Assembly: GCA_965279195.1 (NCBI GenBank) | Contig: CBDIHP010000005.1 | Span: 1 to 36,158, forward strand | Direction: 5' to 3' | DNA length: 36,158 nucleotides | Origin: CBDIHP01 sp965279195 | GTDB lineage: Bacteria; Planctomycetota; Planctomycetia; Isosphaerales; Isosphaeraceae | Part shown: positions 17,371 through 24,972 of the stretch, piece by piece | Layout: each line of letters begins with the position of its first letter | How positions within the stretch are numbered: position 1 is the stretch's first letter | Notes under the pieces: generated by a model | The model's input: the letters and a program-made list of their open reading frames with translations, nothing else | Told to the model about the DNA's origin: nothing | Database searches by the model: none | Program-made: the position numbers and the translations under genes

Positions 17371-18534
17371 TCAGGCCAGGATGCGGCCCGCGCGAGGGTC
17401 GTCGAGCAGGGCGAGGGATTCGCCCGACGGCAGCCGGATCGACGAGGCCGGATCGATCCCGAGGTGCCGGTAGGCGGCGGCCACCAGGTCCTCCGGCCGG
17501 ACCGGGTGGTCCTTGGGGGCACTCGCGGTGGCGTCGCTGGCGCCGATGACCCGGCCGTTGCCGATCGAACCGCCCGCCACCGCCGCGCTCCAGACCCCCG
17601 GCCAGTGGTCGCGGCCGCCCGAGTGGTTGAGCTTCGGGGTCCGTCCGAACTCGCCGGTCGCGATGACCATGGTCGAGCCGAGCCGGCCGGAGCGGTCAAG
17701 GTCGTCGATCAGGGCCGAGAAGGCGCGGTCGAAGGTCGGGAGGACGGTCCGGGCGTAGTCGTCCAGCGTGCTGAACGGGCCCGCGCCGTGGCAGTCCCAG
17801 CTCACACGGTTGAACACGGTCTGATACATGTTGACCGTCACGACCCGCACGCCCGACTCCACCAGCCGGCGGGCCCGGAGGCAGTCGTCGCCGAACGCCG
17901 TGTTGCCGTAACGCGAGCGGATGTCGGACGTTTCGTTCGCGAGGTCGAGCGGCCTGCGGGGCAAGGCCTCGGCGGTGAGCGGCTGGCAGGACGACCCGAG
18001 CGGGCCGGCGTCCTGGCCGTGGGGGATCATCACGCCGGTGTTGCCGATCGGCCCCGGCAGCAGGGCGAACGGCGAGGGCCGTCCCATGCCGCCGAGCATC
18101 CGAGACGCGACCGCGCCGAAGTGGGGATACTCGCCCTCGTGGCGGCAGAGCCGGCCGGTCTGCACGAGCTGCTGGCCGGTCTCGTGGATCGGGGCGGCGT
18201 CGTGGTGCATCGAGCGGATCAGGCTGACGTGGCGCATCCGCGCCGCCATCCCCGGCAGATGCTCCCCGACCCGGATCCCCGGCACGGCCGTCGCGATCGA
18301 TCCGAACGGGCCGCGGACGTCAGCCGGCGCGTCGGGCTTGGGGTCGAACGTCTCGAGCTGGCTCGGTCCGCCCACCAGCATCAGCAGGATGACCGAGTTC
18401 TCGGGCCTTGACGCCGCATAGGACATCGAGCCGAACGAACCCGCCGCGACGATCCCGGCGCCGCCCGTCTTGAGGAAGTCTCGCCGCGAGACCGCCGTCT
18501 CGCCCGCAACCTTGCCATCATCGAACCTTCGCAT
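17371..18534 (-). CDS. Tat-exported DUF1501 domain protein (sulfatase/alkaline-phosphatase-like fold)
   Basis: 387 aa. The N-terminus carries a twin-arginine signal, SRRDFLKTGGAGIVAAGSFG. The body has DUF1501 landmarks: SVILLMLVGGPSQLETFDPK, then MRHVSLIRSMHHDAAPIHE, and near the end TGEFGRTPKLNHSGGRDHWP followed by GRVIGASD. It is somewhat shorter than many family members (about 420-480 aa) but has both ends. The fold is related to the alkaline phosphatase/sulfatase superfamily, yet most members have no known activity; they are often encoded beside cytochrome-type (PSCyt) or PPC-domain genes in planctomycetes. Here the same-strand neighbours are the CocE hydrolase, the PPC protein and the cytochrome/WD40 protein. 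Function is not assigned beyond periplasmic location. Confidence 0.93.
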   Translation of the reverse strand: MRRFDDGKVAGETAVSRRDFLKTGGAGIVAAGSFGSMSYAASRPENSVILLMLVGGPSQLETFDPKPDAPADVRGPFGSIATAVPGIRVGEHLPGMAARMRHVSLIRSMHHDAAPIHETGQQLVQTGRLCRHEGEYPHFGAVASRMLGGMGRPSPFALLPGPIGNTGVMIPHGQDAGPLGSSCQPLTAEALPRRPLDLANETSDIRSRYGNTAFGDDCLRARRLVESGVRVVTVNMYQTVFNRVSWDCHGAGPFSTLDDYARTVLPTFDRAFSALIDDLDRSGRLGSTMVIATGEFGRTPKLNHSGGRDHWPGVWSAAVAGGSIGNGRVIGASDATASAPKDHPVRPEDLVAAAYRHLGIDPASSIRLPSGESLALLDDPRAGRILA

Positions 18535-18940
18535 GGCGTACGGAACCCTCCTCGGAGCCTGGGACGACAGACCCGCCCGACCGCGAGAATCCGGTCGATC
18601 GGTCTCAACTGCCTGAACTTACACCGCCACCGGGGGCGGAGATAGGGTCTACACCCGAGGTTTTTCTGGCCATAGGATTCGAGCATGATCGCGACCGAAT
18701 CATCGGGCGCCCCCTCCAGAAGTCGTATAGGGATCTAGGGTTAGGGAATCCGTATCCCGGGAGTAGATCGTTTTTCTCGAAGCTGGGTTCAGTGGGGGCC
18801 TTGGATAACGGGGGTGTGCTGAACAGCCTGGGAGGTCTGGGTGAGAATCGGTTCATGCCATGGGATTGCCCTTGTCGATGGGTGGAATAACGCAAGGAGC
18901 GTCCGCCCTCGTTCAGGATGCCGGGGCAGAGGAGGCGGGG
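18535..18940. other. Divergent intergenic region (406 bp)
   Basis: It lies between the minus-strand DUF1501 gene and the plus-strand TolC-family gene and should hold both promoters. I see no convincing ORF, RNA gene or strong inverted repeat. The stretch just upstream of the TolC gene is open in the TolC frame from an earlier ATG at 18860, but the better Shine-Dalgarno belongs to the ATG at 18941. Confidence 0.5.
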
Positions 18941-20551
18941 ATGGATCGATCGCGCAAGGAGGATGGGGTGCTATCCAGGACAGGAACTCGATGGGCACTC
19001 GCGACGGGTGCCCTACTATGGTGGTCGTCGGCCGTCGTCGCCCAGTCGCCCACGGTCGACTCTCCCGCGACCACGGCGCCGGGGAGCGGCGAATCGGCAT
19101 TGGGGCTAGCCCCCGGCGCCGGGGGGGGGAACCTCGGTGCGACACCCGGCGGGCAGGATTCCTTGCTCAGCGGCGGGGCGGGGACCCTGAACCCCAAGGT
19201 CCCGACCTCGATCTCAACCCCGGGCCAGGAACGGGCCGGCACCCGTCAGGGGATTGTGCCGATCCGCCCGCTGACGCCGAATGCCGCGCCCCTGTTCGGC
19301 ACCCTCTCGATGCCGACCGGCCCCGAGGACGAGGGCCCGTCCGACGGCCTGACCCTCGACGACGCCATCGCCCGACTGATCGCCGAGAACATCGACCTCC
19401 GCGCCAAGGCGCTGGAGATTCCCCAGGCCCAGGCCGACATCCTCACCGCCAGCCTGCGGGCGAACCCGATCTTCTACGCCGACGCCCAGCTCGTCCCCTA
19501 CGGCAACTACTCCGCCAAGCGGCCCGGCGGCCAGACCCAGTATGATGTGAATATCTCGCACCCGCTGGATGTCTCGCGGAAGCGGCTCGCCCGCATGGCG
19601 GTGGCCAGCCAGGCCAAGCATGTGATCGAGGCCCAGTACCAGGACGCCGTCCGGCAGCAGATCGACAACCTGTACACCGCCTACGTCGACGTGCTCTCCG
19701 CCCGCGACACCCTGCGATTCAGCCAGTCCAGCGTCTCGGGGCTCGAAGGGGTCCTGAAGGCGACTCAGGATCAGCAGAAGCAAGGCATGAACACCAGCGC
19801 GGACGTCCGCCGCGTGAAGATCCAGCGCGACAACGCCCAGCTCGGCGTGGCCGACGCCGAGGAGTCGCTGAGGCGGTCGAAGCGGACGCTCGCCCTGCTG
19901 CTGGGGATCCCCGTCGATTCGATCGACGGGCTTGAACTCCGCGGCAGCATGCGGGACACCTACGCGCCGCCCCCGCCGCCCGAGGAACTCATCCAGATGG
20001 CCCTCGGGGCGAGGCCCGACGTCGTCGCATATCGGCTCGGGATCCGACGCGCCGAGGCCGAGGTCACGCTCGCGTATCGAAATCGATATCAGGATATTTA
20101 TGTCCTGTATCAGCCCTACACGTTCCAGGATAACCAACCGCTGGGCCTGAAGAGCCCGACGAGCTGGGCGCTCGGCGTGACGGTGCCGCTGCCGCTGTAC
20201 AACCGCAACCAGGGGAACATCCAGCGGGCGAAGCTGAATGTGACGCAGACGCAGACCGAACTGGCCGCGCTGGAGCGTCAGGTGGCGACCCAGGTGCTGA
20301 TCGCGGAGAAGGAGTATCAGGTCACGCGAGCGGCCGTGCAGCGGATCGAGGGGGAGATGCTGCCGGATGCGAAGGTCGTGCTCGACGACACCCTGCGGCT
20401 GTTCCGAGGGGGGGAGCTGACTGTGATCTTCTACCTCACCGCCCAGCGAGAATATAATGATATCGTCCGCCAGTACCGCGATACGCTGGCACGCCACCGG
20501 CGGAGCATGCTCGGCCTGAACACGGCGATCGGGTGCCGCATCCTGCCGTGA
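18941..20551 (+). CDS. TolC-family outer-membrane efflux protein
   Basis: The start is chosen at the ATG at 18941 (MDRSRKEDGVLSRTGTRW), because GGAGG lies five bases upstream and a signal peptide follows (ALATGALLWWSSAVVAQ). The product is 536 aa. A Gly/Pro/Thr-rich linker spans about residues 35-125. Two outer-membrane-efflux-protein halves follow, each with long coiled helices: LTLDDAIARLIAENIDLRAK and PPEELIQMALGARPDVVAYR open them. Other typical segments are TSWALGVTVPLPLYNRNQGN and LFRGGELTVIFYLTAQREYN. TolC-type trimers form the outer-membrane duct of RND, MFP/ABC or type I secretion systems. No inner-membrane pump or adaptor gene lies next to it, so its partner must be encoded elsewhere. 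A hairpin terminator follows. Confidence 0.93.
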   Translation: MDRSRKEDGVLSRTGTRWALATGALLWWSSAVVAQSPTVDSPATTAPGSGESALGLAPGAGGGNLGATPGGQDSLLSGGAGTLNPKVPTSISTPGQERAGTRQGIVPIRPLTPNAAPLFGTLSMPTGPEDEGPSDGLTLDDAIARLIAENIDLRAKALEIPQAQADILTASLRANPIFYADAQLVPYGNYSAKRPGGQTQYDVNISHPLDVSRKRLARMAVASQAKHVIEAQYQDAVRQQIDNLYTAYVDVLSARDTLRFSQSSVSGLEGVLKATQDQQKQGMNTSADVRRVKIQRDNAQLGVADAEESLRRSKRTLALLLGIPVDSIDGLELRGSMRDTYAPPPPPEELIQMALGARPDVVAYRLGIRRAEAEVTLAYRNRYQDIYVLYQPYTFQDNQPLGLKSPTSWALGVTVPLPLYNRNQGNIQRAKLNVTQTQTELAALERQVATQVLIAEKEYQVTRAAVQRIEGEMLPDAKVVLDDTLRLFRGGELTVIFYLTAQREYNDIVRQYRDTLARHRRSMLGLNTAIGCRILP

Positions 20552-20582
20552 TCCGTCCGGCGGTCGACCCGGGAAATGAAGT

Positions 20583-20615
20583 GAGCCGGCGTCGGGTGGC
20601 CACCGACGCCGGCTC
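20583..20615 (+). terminator. Terminator after the TolC-family gene
   Basis: GAGCCGGCGTCGG (20583-20595) and CCGACGCCGGCTC (20603-20615) are perfect 13-bp complements around GTGGCCA, followed by GCGTTGTTTTC. It starts 32 bases after the TolC stop and lies between two convergent genes. Confidence 0.8.
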
Positions 20616-20657
20616 GCGTTGTTTTCGAATGTCGGGGCGGATCGGTCGCGGCGGGGC

Positions 20658-21023
20658 TCAGCTGGCGAGCAGGCCCTTGACGACGCTGGCCAGGTTGGTG
20701 CCGTCGTTCGTGAGGCTGTAGAAGTTGTTCTTGCCCTGGCGGCGCGGGGCGATGATGCCGCCGTGGCGGAGCAGGGCGAGGTGGTGGCTGACCGCGGGCT
20801 GGCTCTGGCTGAGGTGGGTGCATAGGGCGCCGACGTGCTGCTCGCCATCGGCCAGGATCAGGATGACCTGGAGGCGGGTGGGGTCGCTGACGTGCTTGAG
20901 GAGGATCGAGGCGCGCTTCGCCTGGGCGAGGCGCTGATCGGCGGCCTTGCCGGCCTTGGCCTTCGGGGCCTTCGGGGTTGCGGCCTTCGGGGTTGCGGTC
21001 TTCGGGGCGGCTTTCGTGGCCAT
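20658..21023 (-). CDS. ArsR-type winged-helix regulator with a Lys/Ala/Pro-rich N-terminal tail
   Basis: Two ATGs are possible, at 21029 and 21023. I prefer 21023, because AGGTG has normal spacing to it and almost none to the other. The product is 121 aa. Residues 2-27 are a low-complexity, positively charged tail (ATKAAPKTATPKAATPKAPK and on), like histone H1 or bacterial AlgP/HU-tail sequences. Residues about 36-120 are an ArsR helix-turn-helix: LLKHVSDPTRLQVILILADG, then LCTHLSQSQPAVSHHLALLR and RRQGKNNFYSL. The metal-binding CxC of classical ArsR is not present (C68-T-H70 instead), so metal sensing is unproven. The body probably represses its own and neighbouring genes, and the tail may add nonspecific DNA binding (inference). 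Confidence 0.88.
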   Translation of the reverse strand: MATKAAPKTATPKAATPKAPKAKAGKAADQRLAQAKRASILLKHVSDPTRLQVILILADGEQHVGALCTHLSQSQPAVSHHLALLRHGGIIAPRRQGKNNFYSLTNDGTNLASVVKGLLAS

Positions 21024-21733
21024 GGACATCACCTGAATTGGCTTACGGACGTCCCCTTGTCCGCGGGCCAAAGAGGGAAGGACTCCGGCTGCATTTCCGG
21101 CAGCCGGAAGGGACGGTGCCCGATCGGATGGTCTGGGATCGAAATGGACTATGTAGTCAATCAGGAGGGGCTCACGCCTCGCGTCAGTCACAGAGAGAGG
21201 TCAGCCTTGGTTGACCTGTTGATCTATCATATTCATTCCGAGCATCATGTCTAGTGATCATCGCAGGCAAAATCATTTACGATGTTGCTTGGAGCATACA
21301 AGCAGAACAGTAGGCATGCGCATCTTCGAATCTCGAATTCGTGTTCGAATCCCAATCTTCTTCATCAGACAAATGTCGTGGGTGCGTTCCGATGCCAACG
21401 AATGCGGTCGGGGCGGCGGTCGACGATCGCCCCCGTCGCATCCCAATCTTCGGCCCGACGCCGCATCCCGGTGATTCTAAGTCGTGAAATTTTATGAAGT
21501 TATGATGCGGTCGATGGATGCCGATGGTCGCAGGGCACCCGGACCGCGATGCGGCAATGCCCGGGTATTCCGGCGTTCTGCCGATCAAGGGAGGTTGGTC
21601 GAAGGGCGACTCGGCCGATCACGCGTCCGCCAAAATCCCGGATGTTCAACCGATCAACGGATCGTCGTCTCGGCGTCGCTATCGGCTCCGAGATGCGATC
21701 GCCGGTCAAGCCGGTCGATGCGTCCGTTGGGCG
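21024..21733. other. Intergenic region upstream of the ArsR-type gene (710 bp)
   Basis: This stretch lies between the SCO-type gene and the ArsR-type gene, both on the minus strand. Its part at about 21210-21380 is visibly richer in A+T than the surroundings. A TTCGAATC octamer occurs twice, at 21325-21332 and 21344-21351. The T-loop-like GTTCGAATCCC does not sit in a tRNA fold. No ORF here has convincing composition. It should contain the ArsR-type promoter and operator, but I cannot locate them. Confidence 0.5.
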
Positions 21734-22669
21734 TCAAGGTTTCGACGGATTCCATTTATGTATGGATTCGAGAAGGTCGGTCGATGTCCATCCGTTCCCC
21801 GCGTCCAGCCTCACGACCGTCCCGTCCGGCGCGATCACCACCGTCGACAGATTGTGCACGATCTCCTTGCCCGTCGGCCCGTACATCAAGCCGAGACGCT
21901 CGGCCACCTTCTTCAGCTCGTCGTGCGAGGCCACCGAGTAGGTCCAGACGGGAGGCCTGGCCCCCACCCGCGCGGCGTGTGCACGCAGGGCCTCCGGCGT
22001 ATCGTTCTCCGGGTCGAAGCTCACGGAGAGCAGCCGGATCGGAGGCTTGCGATCCTTCATCAACCCGATCCGCGAGGCCAGCTCCTGAAACTTCCTGTCC
22101 ATCGCCGGGCAGAACTGGGGCAGGGGGCAACGCGTGTAGACAAATGTCAGGACGACGAACGATCCGCGCAGATCGGCGAGTTTCAGCGTCTTGCCTTCGA
22201 GCGTGGTCACGGCGAAGTCGGGCACCGCCTCGCCGGGATTGAGCTTGGCGACCTTCTCGCGGAACGAGATCTTACCGTCCTTGATGTCGAGGACCATCTC
22301 GGGCGCGGGGGCCGGGTTGGTGACGGCCAGGTCCCGGAGCTCCGAGTCGACGATGCGGTCCCCCTCGCGGGTGACGACGAACTTGCCCTCGACCTCGTCC
22401 CCTTCATGGACGCCGTCGAGGTCGTCCTTGTTGCGGACGGTGAACGGCATCGTCATCGACTTCATGAAGCCGGGCATCTCCTCGTGCTTGATGACGACCT
22501 CATTCGATTCCGGCTTCACGCCCCGCACGACGCCCTTGAGCGCATAGCTCGATGACGACTTCGGGGCCGGTTTCGCCTGCGGCGGGGCGGCCTGGGGCGG
22601 CGGCGTCCCGTCGCAGCCGACGACGAGGAGCAGGGCGAGCAGGAGGCCGGTTCGGATGAGTTCGGACAT
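21734..22669 (-). CDS. Lipoprotein fusing a CusF-like copper-binding domain to an SCO1/SenC thioredoxin-like domain
   Basis: 311 aa. The signal peptide ends in the lipobox VVGC with C19. Residues about 42-112 are a small beta-barrel-like domain whose HEEMPGFMKSMTMPF supplies several methionines (M65, M69, M72, M74), as in CusF-type or copper-binding lipoprotein domains. Residues about 145-308 are SCO1/SenC-like: VPDFAVTTLEGKTLKLADLR, then TFVYTRCPLPQFCPAMD with C181 and C187, RLLSVSFDPENDTPEALRAH, and H272 in EIVHNLSTVVIAPDG. The cysteines are spaced C-x5-C instead of the common C-x3-C. SCO proteins deliver copper to the CuA site of cytochrome c oxidase or act as thiol reductases. The extra domain suggests copper capture and hand-over within one lipoprotein (inference). 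It follows the creatininase-family gene by 43 bases. Confidence 0.9.
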   Translation of the reverse strand: MSELIRTGLLLALLLVVGCDGTPPPQAAPPQAKPAPKSSSSYALKGVVRGVKPESNEVVIKHEEMPGFMKSMTMPFTVRNKDDLDGVHEGDEVEGKFVVTREGDRIVDSELRDLAVTNPAPAPEMVLDIKDGKISFREKVAKLNPGEAVPDFAVTTLEGKTLKLADLRGSFVVLTFVYTRCPLPQFCPAMDRKFQELASRIGLMKDRKPPIRLLSVSFDPENDTPEALRAHAARVGARPPVWTYSVASHDELKKVAERLGLMYGPTGKEIVHNLSTVVIAPDGTVVRLDAGNGWTSTDLLESIHKWNPSKP

Positions 22670-22712
22670 CGGTCATCTCTGGAGGAGGCGGGCGTCGATC
22701 CCTGGTCCCAAT

Positions 22713-23480
22713 TCAGTAGGGGAAGGTCTCATCGATGGGCGAGGACGACAGGTCCACGAGGAACCTGCTGAGCCGCTCGACGACCAGCTTGACGGTCGTG
22801 GCCCCCTTCTCGGCGGTCGAGGGATGGGGATTGCCCGCGCCCGAGTTGGTGGTCAGGAGGTGCCAGGGGCGGGTGATCTCGACATGGCCTCGATTGACCG
22901 CATCGAAACGCGTCTTCGCCATCGCGCCGTCGTCGGCCTGGTCCATGGCGACGAGGTGGGGCTCGATCGAGAGCATCACGCTGGTCTCGAGTTCCCCCGC
23001 ATGGTCGCCTGCATCGACATAGATCTCCTTGTACCGATCGGCCGCCACCTTATACCAGTTGCAGAGGAACAGGTGGACCTTCGTGGTGTTGTGCATCTCG
23101 CGCAGCAGCCATTTCAGGTCGTTGCCGCCGTGCCCATTCAGCAACACCAGCTTATGAATGCCGTGCGTTTCGAGCGAGGCCACTAGGTCGCGGATGACCC
23201 CGGCGAGGGTCGAGGGGTTGAGGTTCATGGCCAGCGGGAAGGCCATCTGGTTGGTCTCGGTGCCGTAGGGGATCGCCGGCAGGAGGACGACCCTGGCTCC
23301 CTCGGCGTATGCCCGCTCGCAAGCCTGCCGGCCGATGGCGTCGACCTGGTAGGTGTCGGTGCCGTAGGGGAGGTGGAGGTTGTGCGGCTCGGTGGCCCCG
23401 AGCGGCAGCACGGCGACCTCGGGCAGGGGCTGGGCCTTCACGACGCCGTAATTCGTCTCGGAGAGCATCCAGGGTCGCAT
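22713..23480 (-). CDS. Creatininase family amidohydrolase
   Basis: 255 aa from the ATG at 23480 (MRPWMLSETNYGVVKAQPLP), with GCGGAA just upstream. The open frame extends 47 codons further, but that part is Pro/Arg-rich shadow. Metal-ligand motifs of the family are all present: LGATEPHNLHLPYGTD (E31, H36, D42), NGHGGND at about 115-121, and DHAGELETS (H160, E163, E165). Relatives are creatinine amidohydrolase, FAPy deformylase in riboflavin/F420 synthesis, and mycofactocin MftE. The sequence does not say which activity this one has. It probably lies in one transcript with the SCO-type lipoprotein gene 43 bases downstream, although no functional link is obvious. It is divergent from the glutamate dehydrogenase gene. 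Confidence 0.9.
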   Translation of the reverse strand: MRPWMLSETNYGVVKAQPLPEVAVLPLGATEPHNLHLPYGTDTYQVDAIGRQACERAYAEGARVVLLPAIPYGTETNQMAFPLAMNLNPSTLAGVIRDLVASLETHGIHKLVLLNGHGGNDLKWLLREMHNTTKVHLFLCNWYKVAADRYKEIYVDAGDHAGELETSVMLSIEPHLVAMDQADDGAMAKTRFDAVNRGHVEITRPWHLLTTNSGAGNPHPSTAEKGATTVKLVVERLSRFLVDLSSSPIDETFPY

Positions 23481-23644
23481 ATTCCGCTCGGATGGTGGCG
23501 AGCCCGGCCCGGGCGGGCGGGGGACTCGCGTTGTCAGGTTCGGACCGCGTCCGTTAGGATCGGGCGGTGGGACGGCCGTGGCGATCGGGGGCGCCGCCAT
23601 GCCGGGGCACGCTCTCCCCAATGTAACCCTGGGTCGTTTGTCAG

Positions 23645-24874
23645 ATGCAAGCCTTCGAGGCCACGAACCGCTATTTCGACCAGGCCGCCGCGCGCATGGA
23701 CCTGACCGACAACATGCGCACCTTGCTGATCACGCCAGACCGCGAACTCCGGGTCGAGCTGACCATCGAGATGGATTCCGGCCAGATCGGCAATTTCATC
23801 GGCTACCGGATCCAGCACGACAAGTCGCGCGGGCCGTTCAAGGGGGGGCTCCGCTACCACCCGCATGTCGACCAGGACGAGGCCCGCTCGCTCGCCAGCC
23901 TGATGACCTGGAAGACGGCCGTGGTGGACATCCCCTACGGCGGCGGCAAGGGGGGGATCAACTGCGACCCCGGCTCGCTCTCCAAGGGCGAGCTCGAACG
24001 CCTGACCCGCCGGTTCGTGCAGCAGATCCACGACTTCATCGGGCCCGACAAGGACATCCCCGCCCCCGACGTCGGCACCGACGCCCAGGTCATGGCCTGG
24101 ATCCTCAACGAATACTCGAAGTTTCACGGCTTCCAGCCCGCTTGCGTCACGGGCAAACCCGTCGAGCTGCACGGCTCGGCCGGGCGCGAGGCCGCCACGG
24201 GTTTCGGGGTCGCCCTCGTCACCCGCGAGATGCTCCTGAAGCTCAACCGGCCGCTCCAGGGCGCGACCTTCGCCATCCAGGGATACGGCAACGTCGGCAG
24301 CTTCACCGCGCGATTCCTGCACGACATGGGCGCCAGGATCGTCGCCATCTCCGACGCCTTCGGCGGCATCGCGAACCCCCAGGGGATCGATCTCAAGGCC
24401 CTCGACGCCCACATGGCCGAGCACCGGAAGGTCGTCGGCTTCGCGGGGGCCGAGGCGATCAGTAATGAACAATTGCTCACAATGGCGGTCGACGTCCTGA
24501 TCCCGGCCGCGCTCGGCGGCGTGTTCGACGCCGCGCTGGCGGAGGAGGTCCGGGCTGGCCTGATCGTCGAGGCCGCCAACAGCCCGACCTGGCCCGACGC
24601 CGACGAGGTCTTCCAGCGGCGCGGGATCCCCGTGGTTCCGGACATCCTGGCCAATGCCGGCGGGGTGGTCGTCAGCTACTTCGAGTGGGTCCAGAACCTC
24701 CAGCATTTCCGGTGGACCCTCGACCAGGTGCGCCGGGAGGAGGAGACGCGGATGGTCGAGTCGTTCCACAAGGTCTACGACATGGCCCAGCGCAAGGGGA
24801 CGTCGATGCGAACCGCCGCGTTCATGCTCTCGATCGCGAGGGTCGGCCGGGCGCGAGTGCTGGGCGGCATCTGA
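23645..24874 (+). CDS. gdhA: Glutamate dehydrogenase (Glu/Leu/Phe/Val dehydrogenase family)
   Basis: 409 aa, the usual length for the shorter hexameric enzymes. It interconverts glutamate and 2-oxoglutarate plus ammonium with NAD(P). FKGGLRYHPHVDQDEARSLA holds the substrate-binding segment. K90 in MTWKTAVVDIPYGGGKGG and K102 are the substrate and catalytic lysines. IPAPDVGTDAQVMAW follows, then the dinucleotide-binding GYGNVG at 213-218. The C-terminal VEAANSPTWPDADEVF and LANAGGVVVSYFEWVQNLQH are standard. Leu or Phe dehydrogenase is a less likely alternative; the length and motifs favour glutamate. No strong Shine-Dalgarno is visible before the ATG. The gene is followed after 98 bases by purB on the same strand, with a hairpin between them. 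Confidence 0.93.
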   Translation: MQAFEATNRYFDQAAARMDLTDNMRTLLITPDRELRVELTIEMDSGQIGNFIGYRIQHDKSRGPFKGGLRYHPHVDQDEARSLASLMTWKTAVVDIPYGGGKGGINCDPGSLSKGELERLTRRFVQQIHDFIGPDKDIPAPDVGTDAQVMAWILNEYSKFHGFQPACVTGKPVELHGSAGREAATGFGVALVTREMLLKLNRPLQGATFAIQGYGNVGSFTARFLHDMGARIVAISDAFGGIANPQGIDLKALDAHMAEHRKVVGFAGAEAISNEQLLTMAVDVLIPAALGGVFDAALAEEVRAGLIVEAANSPTWPDADEVFQRRGIPVVPDILANAGGVVVSYFEWVQNLQHFRWTLDQVRREEETRMVESFHKVYDMAQRKGTSMRTAAFMLSIARVGRARVLGGI

Positions 24875-24880
24875 ACAGCA

Positions 24881-24910
24881 GTGGATTCGAACAGCATGTT
24901 CGAAATCCAC
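24881..24910 (+). repeat. Inverted repeat between gdhA and purB
   Basis: GTGGATTCGAACA (24881-24893) pairs with TGTTCGAAATCCAC (24897-24910) with one bulged A and a 3-nt loop. It sits seven bases after the gdhA stop and 62 bases before the purB start. No T-tract follows, so it is either a weak or Rho-assisted terminator, an RNA-stabilising 3' structure, or an operator for purB. Confidence 0.55.
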
Positions 24911-24972
24911 GAACTTGCAGTTTTGAGCCCGTCAGGGACGATCGCATCCTTTTTCGAAAGATTGCTTCACGC

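Noticed and set aside
19214..20848. A 544-codon minus-strand frame opposite the TolC-family gene
   Set aside because: It runs across a terminator and two real genes and has no recognisable domain.
21343..21353. GTTCGAATCCC resembling a tRNA T-loop
   Set aside because: The flanking bases do not form the T-stem, and no acceptor, D or anticodon arms are found upstream.
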